Shown here in pieces: positions 1 to 6,612 of a DNA stretch of 8,514 nt. The DNA is taken from assembly GCA_947178685.1 (NCBI GenBank), contig CAMWZE010000050.1, positions 1-8,514 of the forward strand, given 5' to 3'. How positions within the stretch are numbered: position 1 is the stretch's first letter; each line of letters opens with the position of its first letter. The notes under the pieces were generated by a model, which was not told where the DNA came from, did not search any database, and saw only the letters and a program-made list of their open reading frames with translations. Source of the DNA: an uncultured Porphyromonadaceae bacterium (GTDB lineage: Bacteria; Bacteroidota; Bacteroidia; Bacteroidales; Muribaculaceae). The position numbers and the translations under genes are program-made.

Positions 1-42
1 TCTTGCCACTTTGGAGTTTCCTTTCATATTAGGTCTATACAG

Positions 43-62
43 GTTTTATTTCCAAATAAAAC
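43..62. repeat. Perfect 9-bp AT-rich inverted repeat upstream of rteC
   Basis: The arm GTTTTATTT (43-51) is followed, after a CC spacer, by its exact reverse complement AAATAAAAC (54-62). It ends 32 bases before the rteC start codon. The compact symmetry and the position suggest an operator for a dimeric regulator or a small hairpin in the rteC leader. It could also be the end of an upstream transcript outside the window. The symmetry is seen directly; any role is inference. I see no convincing Bacteroides-type promoter (TTTG, then TAnnTTTG) in the 94 bases before rteC. Confidence 0.55.
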
Positions 63-94
63 AAATTGATGTTGAACAGATTAAAAATATGTAA

Positions 95-685
95 ATGGAC
101 TTATTTTCCCTCACCGAGACAGAGTTCTTCCGCCAGCTGACCGAAGGTAAGAACGACAATCTCCACATCGCCTACAAGGACTTTGTGCTTCAGGTCAGCC
201 AAATGTGCCACAGTCACAATCACAAGGGATTTGTGATCTCGGCCCTCCTGTATGCCGAGGTAGAGATTGCCTATATCCAGACCGAAAAACTGCGCGAAGC
301 CGTGAATCAGGAAATGGCGGCATTCGTGAACAAGGCACTCCACTTCGTGCGCCAGACACTCGCGCTTTACAAAGACATCAGATGCTCCCTTATCCCTGAG
401 CCGAAATCCATGTCAGAAATAGGTCTAAACTGGACGGCGAACAAGACGGCGCTTATCGAATTGGGTTATGCCTTCAAGGTAGCTAAGTGCTTCGGCTCCA
501 ACATCAGCGCTAAGGAGATTGTGACCAAGCTTGCCAAGATGTTCAACGTCGATATGAACGAGAACTATATCTACAAAAAATATAACGAGATGAGAGTGAG
601 AGGCCGCAACAGTCGTGCCTACTTCATGGACACGCTTTCATCATCGCTCAATGACTTCATGTCATGCCAAGACGAGGAGGACTGA
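95..685 (+). CDS. rteC: RteC-family regulatory protein, short form
   Basis: Encodes 196 residues resembling RteC, the regulator that in CTnDOT acts below the RteA/RteB two-component system and activates the excision operon by binding inverted DNA sites. The C-terminal half carries the family signature: LNWT and NKTALIELGYAF (about 111-127), then the block from NISAKEIVTKLAKMF to the NENYIYKKYNEMR segment (about 136-167) and an FMDTL segment near 178, a likely helical DNA-binding region. The N-terminal half is helical and poorly conserved. At 196 residues it is clearly shorter than the RteC proteins of roughly 270 residues I know, although the reading frame is intact. The start at 95 is the first in-frame ATG before the conserved helix, and no strong Shine-Dalgarno is seen, as is usual in Bacteroidota. 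It is convergent with mobC. Whether it regulates excision, transfer or its own promoter is not shown here. Confidence 0.82.
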   Translation: MDLFSLTETEFFRQLTEGKNDNLHIAYKDFVLQVSQMCHSHNHKGFVISALLYAEVEIAYIQTEKLREAVNQEMAAFVNKALHFVRQTLALYKDIRCSLIPEPKSMSEIGLNWTANKTALIELGYAFKVAKCFGSNISAKEIVTKLAKMFNVDMNENYIYKKYNEMRVRGRNSRAYFMDTLSSSLNDFMSCQDEED

Positions 686-731
686 AACCTACTCGCAGAT
701 GTCCGACCACTATATCCACCTGCCTAAAGCT

Positions 732-766
732 AAGACCCCGTCACTCGAAATGAATGGCGGGGTCTT
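732..766. terminator. Hairpin terminator between convergent rteC and mobC
   Basis: AAGACCCCG (732-740) pairs perfectly with CGGGGTCTT (758-766). The stem continues inward through a T-G wobble and more pairs with one mismatch, to a loop of about five bases near 747-751. It sits 46 bases after the rteC stop and four bases beyond the mobC stop, so it can end transcripts from both directions. There is no long U-tract on either side, so it may work as a bidirectional terminator or as a stabilising 3' end. Confidence 0.75.
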
Positions 767-769
767 GCG

Positions 770-2761
770 CTATTTACGTAGGAGATGCTGAAGTCCGGGA
801 TCTGAGGATATTCTCTCAATCTCACGTACCACTATCTCCTTCACGTCCAATTTAATTTGGTCATAATTCTGCTGGATAACCTGCTTCATCCTTGACTTGT
901 CAGGAGTATCATCATGAAAATCCACAATCTGAGGAATCGGTTTGTAAGCTGCCGTTTCCTCCGCCACACGTTTGTTATCAACGACAATCTCGGCATTGAA
1001 GATCTTCTGCTCAATGCGCTCATCAAAGTTATCACTGACCGCACCGACAAACATGCCCTGTGTGAGAGTGGAAATCTTGCTCGGAGGAATGAGGGAGTCC
1101 ATCTGTGTGTTGAAGGAATGGCTAACGTCGCTTCGGTTGATGCTCACAGACTGACGCTTCTGTAGAACCTTGCCGAATCGCTCCGATAACGTTTTCGCCG
1201 TCTCTCCGACAACCTGACCGGAAAAGATATTGCCGACCGTGTTCATCACCACCGCCGCTTCCTTGTCGCCGTAATCGCGTTTGAGTTGGGAGAAGTCCTG
1301 AAAACCGAGGCAGACGGCAACCTTGTTGCTTCGTGCAGTGGCGATGAGATTGTCGAGACCCTTGAAATATATTGTTGGCAACTCGTCTATGATAACGCCG
1401 GACTTCAGCATTCCCTTCTTGTTGATGAGTTTCACTATACGGGAATTATAAAGACCGAGTGCAGCACCGTAGATGTTCTGACGGTCGGGATTATTGCCGA
1501 CACAGAGTATCTTCGGCTCTTTCGGGTTGTTGATGTCGAGAGTGAAATCATTGCCGGTCATTATCCAGTACAACTGTGGTGAAATCATGCGTGACAGAGG
1601 TATCTTAGCCGACGCTATCTGGCCCGCCAATTGTTCCGCTGCCCCTCCCTGCCAAGCGTCCATAAACGGAGAAAGGTAGTTCTCCAGCTCCGGATATGAT
1701 GTAAGGATAGGAAATATATCCTCGTAACGTCGGCAGAGAAACTCGATGGCATGGGGGAAGGTACAATACTTGCCGTTCTCATATATACGCAGATACCAGA
1801 TGATGGCAGCGAACAACACAATCGGAGACTCCACAAAGAAATCACCCTGCTTCTGAATCCAAGTGCGGTTTAGGTTCATCATGATGGTGTATGCCGACTC
1901 GTATGCGTCCGCAATATCCGACATGAAATCCGGATGTATCGGATTACACCGGTGGCTTCTCTCCGGATCGTCGAAGTTAATGACATAGAACTTCGGAGGA
2001 ATCTTATATCCGTCCTTATGGTTTGCCAAGTGATTGTAGGCGATGGTTGACAGGTCGGGATACTTGAAATCGTAAAGATAGAGTGAATAACCCTTCTCGA
2101 TCATCTGCTTGATGAAGTTGTTGACCACAGCGTATGACTTGCCCGAACCGGGAGTGCCAAGCACGATCGAAGCGCGGAACGGGTTCACCACATTGACCCA
2201 ACCTTTGTTCCAACGCTTACGGTAATAGAACTTTGTAGGCAGGTTGATGGAATATTCGTTCTCCATGAGTTTCGTTTCCTGCTGGAATGATTCATTCTCA
2301 TTGTTGAAACGGTCGTCCATCATATTGTTCTTCAGCAGACGGCTCATATAAACGCCTCCTATCAGCAAAAGGACATATCCGATAACGGTAGTGGCGACGT
2401 ATGTTATAAGCCAACCCAACGGCAGCATCCACCAGTTGAGAAAGAAAAGTGTCGTTCCCGAACTGAGGAAAATCCAGATATGAATCCACTGTATCTTATC
2501 GTTCTTGACACCCTTCGTGCCGAAGCACGAAAGGGCAAGAAGCAGCAGAGTCCACCATTTCGTGTTCCACGGATTGTGGAACAGATTTCCGGCATCGTCG
2601 AGGTTTCGGAGAACCTTCAGCGTCTCCGGGTCGAACTGCCAATGACCGATAAGGTCATGGCAGAACCAATAGATATTTGCGACCACCATCATTATGCTCA
2701 GTGCACGGAGCAAATCCATGATCTTGGCTAATGCCCGGAGATCATCTTCCTGTTGTGACAT
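770..2761 (-). CDS. mobC: MobC, type IV coupling protein (VirD4/TraG-like ATPase)
   Basis: Encodes 663 residues. It is the coupling protein that links the relaxase-DNA complex to the mating channel at the inner membrane and drives DNA export by ATP hydrolysis. The N-terminus has the Bacteroidota YWFCY-type region (NIYWFCHDL, residues 29-37) and several hydrophobic segments (about 18-35, 68-81, 93-110 and 114-138), giving a membrane anchor. A cytoplasmic ATPase follows, with Walker A GTPGSGKS (202-209) and Walker B GVIIDELP (455-462), followed by a conserved GFQDFSQL (486-493). The last 60 or so residues are charged and probably contact partners. Length and domain order are normal for the family. 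It is the last gene of the mob operon, 34 bases after mobB. The start at 2761 gives the expected N-terminus directly before the first membrane helix. It ends just short of the bidirectional hairpin. The assignment is firm. Confidence 0.96.
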   Translation of the reverse strand: MSQQEDDLRALAKIMDLLRALSIMMVVANIYWFCHDLIGHWQFDPETLKVLRNLDDAGNLFHNPWNTKWWTLLLLALSCFGTKGVKNDKIQWIHIWIFLSSGTTLFFLNWWMLPLGWLITYVATTVIGYVLLLIGGVYMSRLLKNNMMDDRFNNENESFQQETKLMENEYSINLPTKFYYRKRWNKGWVNVVNPFRASIVLGTPGSGKSYAVVNNFIKQMIEKGYSLYLYDFKYPDLSTIAYNHLANHKDGYKIPPKFYVINFDDPERSHRCNPIHPDFMSDIADAYESAYTIMMNLNRTWIQKQGDFFVESPIVLFAAIIWYLRIYENGKYCTFPHAIEFLCRRYEDIFPILTSYPELENYLSPFMDAWQGGAAEQLAGQIASAKIPLSRMISPQLYWIMTGNDFTLDINNPKEPKILCVGNNPDRQNIYGAALGLYNSRIVKLINKKGMLKSGVIIDELPTIYFKGLDNLIATARSNKVAVCLGFQDFSQLKRDYGDKEAAVVMNTVGNIFSGQVVGETAKTLSERFGKVLQKRQSVSINRSDVSHSFNTQMDSLIPPSKISTLTQGMFVGAVSDNFDERIEQKIFNAEIVVDNKRVAEETAAYKPIPQIVDFHDDTPDKSRMKQVIQQNYDQIKLDVKEIVVREIERISSDPGLQHLLRK

Positions 2762-2795
2762 AAAAAATCTAATGAGTTAAATTTGACAATAGTGA

Positions 2796-4082
2796 TTACA
2801 GTTTCGGGCCACGGCGTTTCTTTTTCTTCCGTCGCTGCATTGCACGGTAGAAGGCTTCCTCCTCAGCATTGAATCCGGGACCGACTTGGAACAGGTCAAG
2901 ACCGGGCAGCGTGGTAACATCGTCAAAGATATTAGAGTGTTGCTGTGTACCTTGTCCCTGTTGCCGGGAACCGGGCTGCTGGGAACTGCCGGACTGAGTT
3001 CTCTGATTTGGCTGAGGTTGTGAAACATCGGGTTTCAAAGGCAACGGTCTATCATCGGGATTGTTGAACCAGCGGTCAAGAGCGTTGGCGGAGAACTCCT
3101 TGCCCAGACGTGAACCGTTGAGAACCGTACTTGTGTTGTGGTCAACGTATGTCGCTCCGTAGATGCGTCCGTCATCGGTGTATCGCAACACAAGGTCAAT
3201 GTTTTTACCTTTGAGAGTAGAGATGAAATCATCCTTGCCCGAAGAATTAGCCATAGCGTCCTGAACCATCCGCTTGGTGGGATTGATGTCAATCTTATCC
3301 TTCGCCCTCTCGAAGCGTCCCTCAATGGCTGTCCGGCTGGCGAACTTGCCGAGGCGTGATGCCTTGAACGGTGAGGCGATTGTATTGCCGTTATCATCGG
3401 TGACGAAATAGACAAGACCGTGATATTCCCTGCCGTTTACCTTTCCGTCGGTAGCCTCGCATCTCACATTGTATAGTCCGAGAATGGCATTGTACTCACC
3501 GAGGGTCTGGAACTTGTAGCGCATACCGACCATCTTTACCGTATTGGCGACCTGTCGCTTTATGTCTCCATTGGGGTCTATCTTCAGGATCGGCATATCG
3601 GGAGTGATTTTCTGCCGTTCCGCAGGCTTCAGCCCGTACTTACTTTCCAGCTCTCGGGTAATCTCCTTGCTCCGGTAGAAGTTGTTCTTGTCCGACACTA
3701 CTGTACCGTCCTGACGCACACGTAACGCTACAATATGGATATGGTGTCGGTCAATATCCTCGTGCTTGAAGATAAGATAAGGCATATCGCCTAACCCCAT
3801 CTTCTCCATATACTCGTGCGCCAGTTGGGTGTACTCCACATCGGTAAGCCTGTCATCGGGATGGGGATTGAGTGAGATGTGCATCATGGTCCGCTCCGCC
3901 TTTGTATTGGCGGGCATCCATCTCTTGAAATCCTCGAAAGCACGATGAATGTCGATGGTGCCGGAACCGTCATTGAAAATCTTGTTGGTATCAAGAACAC
4001 GACCCTTCTCCTTGTTTATCTTCTCGCCGTTATAGACGAGTGCGCCGTAAAGGGAACTGCCTAAAGAGATTTTTGCGACCAT
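2796..4082 (-). CDS. mobB: MobB, conjugative relaxase
   Basis: Encodes 428 residues of the relaxase/mobilization nuclease family. It nicks one strand at oriT, stays covalently bound to the 5' end and pilots it into the recipient. The histidine triad that binds the catalytic metal is visible as HEDIDRHHIHIV (107-118). The N-terminal MVAKISLGSSLYGALVYN holds the probable catalytic tyrosine, Y12 or Y17; sequence alone does not decide which. Residues about 350-383 form a Q/S/G/P-rich linker, and the protein ends in a very basic tail (RRKKKKRRGPKL), likely for DNA contact. The start at 4082 lies inside the end of mobA (22-base overlap), implying translational coupling and matched amounts of the two relaxosome proteins. 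mobC follows 34 bases later. The domain and context identify it clearly as the MobB of CTnDOT-like elements. Confidence 0.95.
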   Translation of the reverse strand: MVAKISLGSSLYGALVYNGEKINKEKGRVLDTNKIFNDGSGTIDIHRAFEDFKRWMPANTKAERTMMHISLNPHPDDRLTDVEYTQLAHEYMEKMGLGDMPYLIFKHEDIDRHHIHIVALRVRQDGTVVSDKNNFYRSKEITRELESKYGLKPAERQKITPDMPILKIDPNGDIKRQVANTVKMVGMRYKFQTLGEYNAILGLYNVRCEATDGKVNGREYHGLVYFVTDDNGNTIASPFKASRLGKFASRTAIEGRFERAKDKIDINPTKRMVQDAMANSSGKDDFISTLKGKNIDLVLRYTDDGRIYGATYVDHNTSTVLNGSRLGKEFSANALDRWFNNPDDRPLPLKPDVSQPQPNQRTQSGSSQQPGSRQQGQGTQQHSNIFDDVTTLPGLDLFQVGPGFNAEEEAFYRAMQRRKKKKRRGPKL

Positions 4083-4486
4083 CGCTCATCGAAATCCTTA
4101 GCGAGAGCGACAATCTCGCGGTTGAGTTTTACAAGGTCAATGGTAAGTTGCTCCAACTGATAGAGCGCCTTCATCGCTTTCTTTTCAGTGAAGTTCTCAC
4201 GGAGAGTCTTTACGACCGTATTGTATTCAATTCCGATAGTGCGGTATTTGGAATTGAACGATGACAGCTTGTCGATGAAAATCCGAGTGTTCTCATCAAC
4301 AATAAACACCTTGAATGTTTTGCCGAACAACTGCATCTTTATAAATGAGGAGAGTGAGGATACTCCCGATTTTTCTTGCATGGTCATCAATACGCCATGT
4401 TCCGCTGCTGAGAAATTAACAGAACAGCGGAATGCAGTGGGGTCTATTTTCGGATGCCGCCCGGCTTTCTTAAAGTTTTGTTTCAT
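4061..4486 (-). CDS. mobA: MobA, relaxosome accessory DNA-binding protein
   Basis: Encodes 141 residues. The N-terminal part (about 1-58) has the layout of a ribbon-helix-helix DNA-binding protein: a basic start (KKAGRHPKID), a beta-like CSVNFSAAEH, then EKSGVSSLSSFIKMQLFGKTF. The middle carries YRTIGIEYNTVVKTL (81-95), which resembles the mobilization-protein motif in which a glycine and asparagine follow a hydrophobic helix; a helical, partly coiled tail follows. Proteins of this kind bind oriT and load or specify the relaxase. It is the first gene of the minus-strand mob operon and overlaps mobB by 22 bases. The inverted-repeat cluster starting 25 bases upstream is its likely DNA target. 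The name follows CTnDOT usage and should not be confused with MobA of IncQ plasmids, which is a relaxase. Confidence 0.9.
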   Translation of the reverse strand: MKQNFKKAGRHPKIDPTAFRCSVNFSAAEHGVLMTMQEKSGVSSLSSFIKMQLFGKTFKVFIVDENTRIFIDKLSSFNSKYRTIGIEYNTVVKTLRENFTEKKAMKALYQLEQLTIDLVKLNREIVALAKDFDERWSQKSL

Positions 4487-4510
4487 TTTTTTGGATGGTT
4501 TTAGTGGTTT

Positions 4511-4651
4511 GGTTGGAAACTGCCAACCGCAGGTTTGTTATGGCGATTACGACTTTGGAGTAATCGCTTGCCCCATGCACATGGCAAGGGTTTTATGCAG
4601 CAAATCCAATTTTGTGCTGCGTAAAACATACCTTGCAATGTTCATGTGAAC
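4511..4651. other. Candidate oriT: cluster of inverted repeats next to mobA
   Basis: Five symmetric elements are packed into 141 bases. They are GGTTGG 4511-4516 with CCAACC 4523-4528; GCGATTAC 4543-4550 with GTAATCGC 4560-4567 (perfect, 9-base loop); and CTTGCC 4567-4572 with GGCAAG 4583-4588. The fourth is GTTTTATGCAGCA 4590-4602 with TGCTGCGTAAAAC 4615-4627, 13 bp with one T-G exchange. The fifth is GTTCA 4640-4644 with TGAAC 4647-4651. The fourth repeat extends outward through CATGGCAAGG 4580-4589 and CCTTGCAATG 4631-4640, with one mismatch and a three-base offset, so alternative foldings compete. Clusters of this type beside the relaxase operon are typical of origins of transfer, and oriT of CTnDOT-like elements lies in the mob region. 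The symmetry is seen; the oriT role and the unlocated nick site are inference. Confidence 0.65.
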
Positions 4652-4993
4652 ATCAAATCTGAATAAGAAAAAGAGTTGATGATCGGATATTCCCTAAGGT
4701 AATATAAAAGGTATAAACAACGAGATAAAAACCTTATATATAAGCGGCGCCGGTCATGCCGATTATATGGAATAGGAGCAGGAAAGACAATCATCAATAT
4801 CGTTGAGAGAATATATTGAGCTGACTCTTTCCTTGCTATAATAACACTGACAGACAGCCATAAAGTTTTTTATTAAAAAAAAGTTGGGGAATGTTGGGGA
4901 AAGTGTGTGGAGTATTGAGGAAGTGCCTGATTTACAGAAAACTATTTGCGAATGAGTATGGTTATACTTGCACAGAGGCTGAGATGCTGATGG
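4652..4993. other. AT-rich non-coding stretch
   Basis: No gene is supported here. Apart from the stem-loop listed at 4777-4837, I see an A/T-rich run at 4864-4882 that could fold back on itself. I also see a tandem GTTGGGGA (4883-4890 and 4893-4900) with a 10-base spacing, about one helical turn. The stretch separates the divergent mob and tra operons, so it probably carries one or both promoters, but no clear TTTG/TAnnTTTG pair stands out. Confidence 0.4.
4777..4837. other. Long nested stem-loop in the mob-tra gap
   Basis: The outer arm AGCAGGAAAG (4777-4786) pairs with CTTTCCTTGCT (4827-4837) with one bulged base. Nested inside, TCAATAT (4794-4800) pairs perfectly with ATATTGA (4813-4819) around a 12-base loop. 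The two layers are concentric, which is less likely by chance than either alone. It may be part of a leader or small RNA, a protein-binding site, or an outlying part of the oriT region. No promoter or terminator is visible to decide. Confidence 0.45.
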
Positions 4994-5257
4994 CGATATA
5001 CAGATGTAGATACATCATCATACAGATACTCGCATACATAAATCTATACCTCTGTACGTGCATACCGATGTCTGTATATACATATACACGTAAATACATC
5101 TACACGTAAACACATAAATACGTAAATACATGAATACGTAAATACATGAATACATGAATACGTATATATGTAAGTACATACACAGGTAAGCACATATAAA
5201 GATACGGACGTACATCATCAAGTGTGTAGTTATAGATGTACGAATGTATATACGAAC
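4994..5257. repeat. Degenerate 8-bp tandem array, in phase over about 33 units
   Basis: Read in steps of eight from 4994, the units keep one register with a consensus near GTAAATAC / ATGAATAC, most ending in AC. The core (5074-5193) includes GTAAATAC at 5090, 5122 and 5138; ATGAATAC at 5130, 5146 and 5154; GTAAACAC at 5106; and GTAAGTAC at 5170. Decayed units such as ATCTATAC (5042), GTGCATAC (5058) and AGATGTAC (5234) keep the same phase on both flanks. The array ends just before the structured traA leader. The register is seen directly; its role (protein-binding array, centromere-like site for the ParA-like TraA, unwinding element, or slippage-driven sequence) is unknown. Confidence 0.8.
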
Positions 5258-5258
5258 A

Positions 5259-5347
5259 GCTCAGTTATAAGACCGGTCCATGATAAGGCTGAGCGACCCT
5301 GACCCGGACACGGCTATCAAGCCGGGCAGCCTATGGTGAATGTCACC
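5259..5347 (+). promoter_or_regulatory. Structured leader upstream of traA: three consecutive hairpins
   Basis: Hairpin 1 has GCTCAG (5259-5264) paired with CTGAGC (5289-5294), an inner TTAT/ATAA pair (5265-5268 with 5283-5286) and a perfect GACCGGTC palindrome (5271-5278). Hairpin 2 is CGGCT (5311-5315), loop ATCA, AGCCG (5320-5324), with a competing CCCGG/CCGGG pairing (5303-5307 with 5322-5326). Hairpin 3 is GGTGA (5335-5339), loop ATG, TCACC (5343-5347). An AT-rich unstructured stretch follows up to the traA ATG at 5383. The series looks like the 5' untranslated leader of the tra operon. In CTnDOT the tra operon is repressed by a small RNA, RteR, so an RNA-level control target here is plausible but unproven. 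Confidence 0.55.
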
Positions 5348-5382
5348 ACCCGCAATTTTTATAAATCCAATTCTCAAAATTT

Positions 5383-6141
5383 ATGAGCGACCCTATTTAT
5401 GTCGCCTTCGCCACCCAGAAAGGTGGTGTAGGCAAGTCAACTCTGACCGCTCTGGTATCAAGCTACCTTTACTATAAGGAAGGTATCGAGATCCTGGCTG
5501 TGGATTGCGACAGCACCCAGCACTCACTCAATGTGTATCGGCAGCATGATCTGATGGTGACAGAAGAAAACCCTTATCTCAAACGCCTTATGCACAAGTT
5601 TTACTTGTCGTTCAGGAAAGGCGCTTACGACATTCTGTTGACCTCTCCTGCGGAGGCAGTGGATATTGCGGACAAATACGTTTCGGAACATCCGGAAGTG
5701 CAGGTTGTGTTCTTTGACATTACAGGAACCATCAACGACATCAACATCGTCAGCCTGCTTGCACAGATGGACTATCTTTTCGTTCCGATTACCACTGAAA
5801 CAGGTGAAATGGCAAGTTCCATCACCTTCGCCAGCAACGTGTATAACCTAATGGTAGGCACCGGTTCGACCAATATCAAGGAACTGCATCTTGTCTGGAA
5901 CAAGATCGACTCGCGTGAAAAATCCAATCTCTGCGAGATCATCGACAAGTATATCGCCAAATTCGGTCTGAGTTCCCTTGATACTGTCTTGGTGAAGAGC
6001 AATAAATTTGAAAAGGACGGGCGAGAGACGGGCAGGAACGGACTATTCCGTTCGACAATGCTTCCTCCCGACAGACGGCTTCTCAAAGGATCGAATCTTG
6101 AAGAGCTTGTCGCTGAAATCCGTAAGATCATAAAGGTGTAG
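5383..6141 (+). CDS. traA: TraA, ParA/MinD-type ATPase
   Basis: Encodes 252 residues of the ParA family of deviant Walker ATPases, which dimerise with ATP and usually position DNA or protein complexes. The deviant Walker A motif is KGGVGKST (13-20). A Walker A'-like AVDCDSTQHS (39-48) carries aspartates 41 and 43. Walker B is VVFFDITGT (108-116) with D112, followed by a PITTETGEMASS loop (135-146) and the nucleotide-base contact region near VWNKID (171-176). The N-terminus begins almost at the P-loop, so there is no helix-turn-helix extension and it should not bind specific DNA on its own. It is the first gene of the tra operon, 36 bases after the last leader hairpin and only three bases before traB. 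No ParB gene is next to it. Its exact role in transfer is unsettled; the neighbouring DUF3408 proteins or the 8-bp array are possible partners. Confidence 0.93.
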   Translation: MSDPIYVAFATQKGGVGKSTLTALVSSYLYYKEGIEILAVDCDSTQHSLNVYRQHDLMVTEENPYLKRLMHKFYLSFRKGAYDILLTSPAEAVDIADKYVSEHPEVQVVFFDITGTINDINIVSLLAQMDYLFVPITTETGEMASSITFASNVYNLMVGTGSTNIKELHLVWNKIDSREKSNLCEIIDKYIAKFGLSSLDTVLVKSNKFEKDGRETGRNGLFRSTMLPPDRRLLKGSNLEELVAEIRKIIKV

Positions 6142-6144
6142 CGT

Positions 6145-6606
6145 ATGGCAAGAGAACGAAAGGATTATGATTCCGCCGGATTCTTGGAGAAGGTCAGACA
6201 GCAGTCAGTGCCGACTTACCATACCTCCGGAGACGGGACTTCCTCCCAACTGCCTGAACAGCCACCTGAGCAAGCGGCATCCGTCAGAAAGTCCAAAGTC
6301 AAATTGCCCCCGACTCACAAAAACGAAATAGAACCGCAGTGTGAGTTGTCAGACTTGGAATTGACCACTTCGGAAATTGACTACATCAAGACGTTTGTTG
6401 CCACAAACAATTTCGGTGGGGTCAACAAGCAGGGCAAGCCCATTATCATCAGGGAGAACCATAGACGCACGATATGCGATATATTCTACCTGTTGGGCGA
6501 GACTCCAAATATGGCACAGTACATTGACAATGTGCTTACCGAACATTTCAAACAATACTATCCGTTAATCAGGGACATCTATCAGAAGTGTCCTCCAAAA
6601 TTCTAA
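6145..6606 (+). CDS. traB: TraB-position DUF3408-family protein
   Basis: Encodes 153 residues. Residues 1-65 are hydrophilic and rich in P, S, Q and K, probably disordered. The C-terminal part (about 68-150) matches the DUF3408 pattern: SDLELTTSEIDYIKTFV, a short basic beta-like segment (KPIIIRENHRRTI, 98-110), then YIDNVLTEHFKQYYPLIRDIY (126-146). This arrangement resembles a ribbon-helix-helix fold, so DNA binding is plausible but not shown. The start is three bases after the traA stop, which points to translational coupling and a partnership with the ParA-like protein; small DNA-binding partners commonly accompany ParA ATPases. The symbol rests on position between traA and traC in CTnDOT-like operons and on the C-terminal domain. 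The function is not established. Confidence 0.75.
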   Translation: MARERKDYDSAGFLEKVRQQSVPTYHTSGDGTSSQLPEQPPEQAASVRKSKVKLPPTHKNEIEPQCELSDLELTTSEIDYIKTFVATNNFGGVNKQGKPIIIRENHRRTICDIFYLLGETPNMAQYIDNVLTEHFKQYYPLIRDIYQKCPPKF

Positions 6607-6612
6607 AAGCAA

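Noticed and set aside
914..1582. Several plus-strand open frames across mobC
   Set aside because: They are antisense to a gene with intact ATPase motifs and code for no recognisable protein.
4188..4649. 153-residue plus-strand open frame
   Set aside because: It runs antisense to mobA, which has clear family features, and then crosses the inverted-repeat cluster; no domain is recognised.
4623..4657. Possible mobA promoter on the minus strand (TTTG at 4657-4654, TATGTTTT at 4630-4623)
   Set aside because: The -7 element has one mismatch to TAnnTTTG and the spacer is 23 bases, longer than the usual 19-21; it also overlaps the oriT hairpins. Too weak to list.
4864..4882. A/T-run fold-back as a terminator
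   Set aside because: It has no GC stem and no gene ends just before it; the pairing follows from the T- and A-runs alone.
4891..5109. 72-residue plus-strand open frame with an ATG at 4891
   Set aside because: Its second half is translated from the 8-bp repeat array, it has no recognisable domain or good start context, and it lies in an otherwise non-coding gap.
5018..5221. 67-residue minus-strand open frame rich in Y, I, C and M
   Set aside because: It is a by-product of the tandem array; the low-complexity protein simply reflects repeated TAC/ATA triplets.
4994..5257. CRISPR array
   Set aside because: The units are 8 bp and contiguous, with no spacers of 30 or more bases and no cas gene.
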